From contig JAHEWK010000014.1 in the NCBI GenBank assembly GCA_020740775.1, positions 2,170,001 through 2,234,000 on the forward strand: a stretch of 64,000 bases of DNA, given 5' to 3'. Below are positions 60,465-64,000 of the stretch, piece after piece. Each line of letters opens with the position of its first letter. Position 1 is the stretch's first letter. The notes below the pieces were generated by a model. It made no database searches. It was not told the DNA's origin and worked only from the letters and a program-made list of their open reading frames with translations. Origin of the DNA: Ilyonectria destructans. Its lineage: Eukaryota > Ascomycota > Sordariomycetes > Hypocreales > Nectriaceae. A program made the translations under genes and the position numbers.

Positions 60465-62784
60465 ATGAGTAATGCGGCCCGCGAGCTAGATTTTGCTGTG
60501 CGTCCTTTTGTTTTGGAGATGTGAGACTGCGTCACGCGCTGTGTACTGACAAGTCCAGTGTGATATTTGTCGCGTCAAAAAACTCAAGGTGAGAAGCCTC
60601 CTGCGAATCCAGTATCACTTTCGCGAAGCCAGAGGCTGATAGCTCGCCTAGTGCTCAAAGCAGAGGCCGATATGTAACGGCTGCCTGCATTATGGCAGGG
60701 CTTGCCACTACAGCGGCAAAGTTCTCCGCTCGCCGCTCACTCGCGCGTGAGTAATCAGTCACTACATCATTCGCGCTTGCTTTTATCATAGTTAATGAGA
60801 CTTCTAGGTATTTGTCGACTGTTGAGCGACGAATGCAACAATTAGAAGACCTGTTTTCTCAATTGCACCCCGACCTCAACATTGAGGAGGCCATTGCTGG
60901 CATGAAAGAACGCCCTGCTTCAGCAGCAAGCAGCAGCAAACCATCCTTCGCCGCAGAGGCCCCCCCCTCGGCAACGAGCACACCAAAGAAACTACCCGAA
61001 GACTCGATATCTGAGGCTGTTCCAGAAGAGGCGGACGGGTTCGACTGGCAGGAAGACGTCAATGAGTTGGCAGATGGCATGGCAGCCTTGTCAGTGGCCC
61101 CCAGCGGGACAGGATATTTAGGTTCGTTGATGGAAAGCGGCTCGTCAACTATATGCTAACTGTCCACGAGGATCGACTGCAGGCGTGTTCTTCTTACGAT
61201 CTCTACTCTTCTGGATGGGGCATTCCAAGGGGTTCTCCGAAAATCAGACCATAGCAGCCACATCTCCCAGTTTCCTTCACCAAGCCGAAGCCTCGTCTCG
61301 TGTTTCCCAAACCCTGGAATCGCGTCAAGTGATGGAACAACTGATAGACAGTTACTTTTCTGTCTACCATCGAACCTACCCGTTTATTCACGAGGCAACC
61401 TTTCGAGCCCAGTTCCACGAGGTTCTTCCACAACCACAACAGCGCTCGTGGCAAATGCTCCTCCACACCGTCCTCGCCCTTGGAGCTTGGTGCCTAAACG
61501 ATTCGCAGTCAGAGCTAGACAACGATCTTTATCATCGGGCATTGTCGTTTGGAGAAGACGAGTCCATGTTTGCGAGCGCGAATCTCACTTTCGTGCAGGC
61601 TCTCGTGCTCCTAAGTAATCTCAGCCAGAAGCGAAACAAGCCGAACACGGGGTCAAATCTATTGGGGCTTGCTACGCGAATGGCGCTCAGTCTTGGGCTC
61701 CATCGCGAACTGCCTCACTGGGACATCAGCCTCCTCCAGCGGGAGATGCGTCGCAGAGTCTGGTGGGGACTCTACATATTCGACAGCGGTGCGTCTACTA
61801 CGTTTGGGAGACCTATCCTTCTCCCAGACAAGGAAGCCATGGATGTGAGGGCTGTTATGAACATTCCCGACGAGGTAAGTGGAAAGTTTGGCTGTTTCAC
61901 ACCAAAACCTCACAAATGTTGACTGGTGATTTAGTACTTGACTGCGACGACTGCCGCCCTTCCTGATGAGTCGACGGAACCTACAATCTACTCAGGAATG
62001 AAGTGGCAAAGCAGTCTACACGTTCATTCAAACTACATCTCAAACCGCCTTCTATCCTCCACTGGCGTTTCTTCGGAGGATGCATGGGCTATGAATCACG
62101 CATTAGATTCATGGACAGAAGGTCTACCTCCGTACTTCCGACTCAACGAACAATCAACTTGCACCGATAATTCGTTTTTGTTTGCCAGATGCCGCTTGTG
62201 GTGGCGTTTCTGGAACCTCAAAATTATCCTCTTCCGGCAACTCATGGTCAAGAGAGCCGTCGAGCGAAGTCAAAGAGGAGGCGCTGCAATCACATGGACC
62301 GAGGCAGATGATAGGAGCAGAAAAGTTGCCGTCAGTGCAGCAAGTTCTACTATTGCATCGATACATGGCTTCTCCCAGACCGAGTTCGTGACGAGACTCG
62401 TCACCTGGTATTCAGTGTATGTAACCCCATCTTGTATTTGTTAAGCACGCTAACACTGCTAGCTTCTTTCTATTTCACGCCTCGCTCGTCATATCCCTCG
62501 CGATTTTAGGAGACTCGGAATCTCAAACGCTACCCGAGTGGCAGAGCGATCTTGACACCGCCCGAGATGTGTTCCGCAATGTCTATGCCAACAACCCTCT
62601 CGCGCAACGCTGCGCAGATATTCTCGATCTTATTGTCCCTGGAAGCATAGTCGAATCAAACGACTGGGAGAATATCCAACTAGACCCGTCACTGATGGAA
62701 CTTTCGATGTGGGACACAGGATCAGGCGACCTCCTCAGCTTCTTTGGATGGCAGGATCCAGGTCTGGGCCCGGGCCAAGCCTAA
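60465..62784 (+). CDS. Zn2Cys6 transcription factor with fungal_trans domain
   Basis: Seven exons: 60465-60497, 60559-60588, 60652-60746, 60808-61121, 61171-61874, 61935-62416 and 62463-62784, giving 659 aa. The cluster C12-x2-C15-x6-C22-x6-C29-x2-C32-x6-C39 is spread over exons 2 and 3; exon 2 is only 30 bp. A short coiled coil follows (TVERRMQQLEDLFSQL). The fungal-specific regulatory domain is complete: YLGSTAGVFFLRSLLFWMG, RTYPFIHEATFRAQFHEVL and ARMALSLGLHRELPHWD, then MRRRVWWGLYIFD. The exon 5 acceptor (CACGAG|GA) was chosen because it yields STAGVFFLR. Lies downstream of the GH51 gene on the same strand, so it may regulate arabinan use, but such adjacency alone is weak evidence. Confidence 0.9.
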
Positions 62785-62808
62785 AGCTAGTTTGATGTGT
62801 CAAGTAAC

Positions 62809-63623
62809 TCAGTTGAGAATGCGAGTGTTTGGCTCTCTTAAGTTCGATCGAATGTGTTCTCCGTTGGGCAGGTCGTTATTCTCAGTACGCAGAATGGCAG
62901 CCTCCCGCGTTTTTTCGATACCGGCTTCCAGATGTCGTTGAACGATTCGCTCCTTTGCAACCTCGGGTACCACGTCGACGAACCATCTGGGAAGATATTG
63001 TTTCAGCTAAAGGGGATCTACTGCGAATTAATGCGTGACGTACCTGTCGTCGGCCATGTCGGCGATTTTGCTCCACGGGTCCTCGTTGAGCAACACGTAG
63101 TTCCCCTCGAGAATGACGATTCTGCATCTTGAGGAGATGGTGATGGCATCGGGCATAGGATCACCCACGGCATGATCAAAGCTTGGTGCTGTGTGGACTA
63201 TCTCTGGCTCATCGCATTCGGTCACCGGCATCTGCTTCACAGCGACGACATGTTGGAGCAGGGCTGCGGCATCGAATGTAAATGGTGCACCTCGTTTCTG
63301 AAAGGCCAGGTATGGATCGCTGAATGAGGACAGTGTTGCTCGAGTGTGATGGAAGCCGTCCTATTCTCAACTGTCAGCAACAACAAACTCGCGTGTACCT
63401 GAGGTCCGCTTGCCATGGGAAGAACCGAGACATCGTCAATGCCATGTTCATGCAACGCTTGCAGAAGCGCGGCGCAGATAGTGGACTTGCCGGAGCCAGG
63501 GACGCCGGCTAACGCGATGAGGACCCGTTTGTCGGGATGGAAGAGTTTTTGTTGGCGAAGAAGATACTCAATGCGCTCGCGGAGCATCAATGTTGCCTTT
63601 TCGACTCCGCGACCTTCTTTCAT
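62809..63623 (-). CDS. Uridine kinase/phosphoribulokinase-like P-loop kinase (Yfh7-like)
   Basis: Exons 63623-63414, 63360-63044 and 62986-62809 give 234 aa. Walker A is AGVPGSGKST (39-48). The substrate motif VLPMDGFHHTR is rebuilt across intron 1, and YLAFQKRGAPFTFDA and VILEGNYVLL are the usual following blocks. The C-terminal helix region has RWFVDVVPEVAKERIVQRHL. This is the small fungal branch of the PRK/uridine kinase/pantothenate kinase group; the phosphorylated substrate is unknown. Intron 1 needs a GC donor (ATG|GCAAGC, 53 bp). The GT donor 15 bp later also keeps frame but inserts five residues into the PMDGFH motif, so GC is preferred. Convergent with the regulator, whose stop is 24 bp away. 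Confidence 0.88.
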
Positions 63624-64000
63624 GATGCCTGATTACGGGAGATGGACTAGAGTTAGTATTAGAAGTCAAGTTGCGATTGTACGTCTGGATTTCAATTGCC
63701 AAGTGAATATTGACCCGTCACCCGACTATGTCAGAAGAAAAACTGAACATCTCATGTCAGGGCAATGGCGCGCGTCATGTCATTTCCCACCCATGGTACT
63801 CGAACAGGATTCTAGGCTCGTAGCTGTCAACCGGAACACAGTCGTCCAGCCTGCAACTTCCCGGAGCCCCATGGTGTCGTCGTTGTGGATTAAACTAAGC
63901 AACATAATTGGTTCAACGGAGGGTCGACTGACTCGAGCAAGCTCCGTCGATTGGGTCGGGCGACAGATGTCCAGCGTGCAACAAAGGGTCACAATGGAGT
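63624..64000. other. Window edge, no firm gene
   Basis: 377 bp. On the minus strand a frame ending at 63775 reads LDDCVPVDSYEPRILFEYHG and could be the C-terminus of a gene that starts beyond the window. It is too short to assign. Confidence 0.4.

Noticed and set aside
63775..64000. C-terminal end of a minus-strand gene
   Set aside because: Only a short peptide is visible; not enough to support a feature beyond a note at the window edge.

Overview
The window looks like a filamentous ascomycete genome segment, most likely Sordariomycetes. The genes carry many short introns (about 45-95 bp, GT-AG with CTRAC-like branch points). The families are typical of these fungi: Zn2Cys6 regulators, NLR-like STAND proteins, a homeobox-C2H2 protein, CorA-like, NmrA-like and GH51 proteins. 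Decayed transposons sit in AT-rich gaps. Genus and species cannot be read from the sequence. Exon boundaries below were worked out by hand from splice signals and reading-phase agreement. Unless an entry says otherwise, the exons sum to a whole number of codons.

Layout. 1-4 kb: the 3' end of an intradiol dioxygenase, then a small cysteine-rich secreted protein. 4-7.5 kb: an NLR-like protein (nucleoside-phosphorylase fold, NB-ARC, TPR). 7.9-11.9 kb: a divergent pair, a Zn2Cys6 regulator (-) and a 2-oxoglutarate/Fe(II) oxygenase (+), whose shared promoter carries four CGG triplets spaced exactly 10 bp apart. 12.9-18 kb: a GC-rich catalase-peroxidase and an amidase. 18.9-20.8 kb: a CorA-like membrane protein with a break in its reading frame. 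23.6-29.7 kb: a protein kinase with a one-base frame break and a homeobox/C2H2 protein with four C-terminal CENP-B-like modules. 30.3-37.7 kb: a PAN/apple-like secreted protein, a sugar transporter divergent from a Zn2Cys6 regulator, and a DUF7053-like protein. 38-47 kb: AT-rich, transposon-degraded sequence around a third regulator and an NmrA-like reductase. 47.8-57.7 kb: an extended SDR, a second NLR-like protein (ARM-like N-terminus, NACHT, HEAT), a dead hAT transposase fragment and an unrecognised membrane protein. 58-63.6 kb: a GH51 alpha-L-arabinofuranosidase, a fourth Zn2Cys6 regulator and a small uridine-kinase-like P-loop kinase.

How the parts may work together. The transporter/regulator pair at 32-36.6 kb and the arabinofuranosidase at 58 kb share an exact 18-bp motif containing CGG-N7-CGG. 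This suggests a common regulator of pentose or oligosaccharide use, or else a dispersed repeat that carries such a site. The two NLR-like genes are probable non-self recognition or programmed-cell-death receptors. Both end in near-identical tandem repeats (126 bp and 99 bp units), as expected of loci whose repeat number changes quickly. Three genes need GC-AG introns to give intact conserved motifs.
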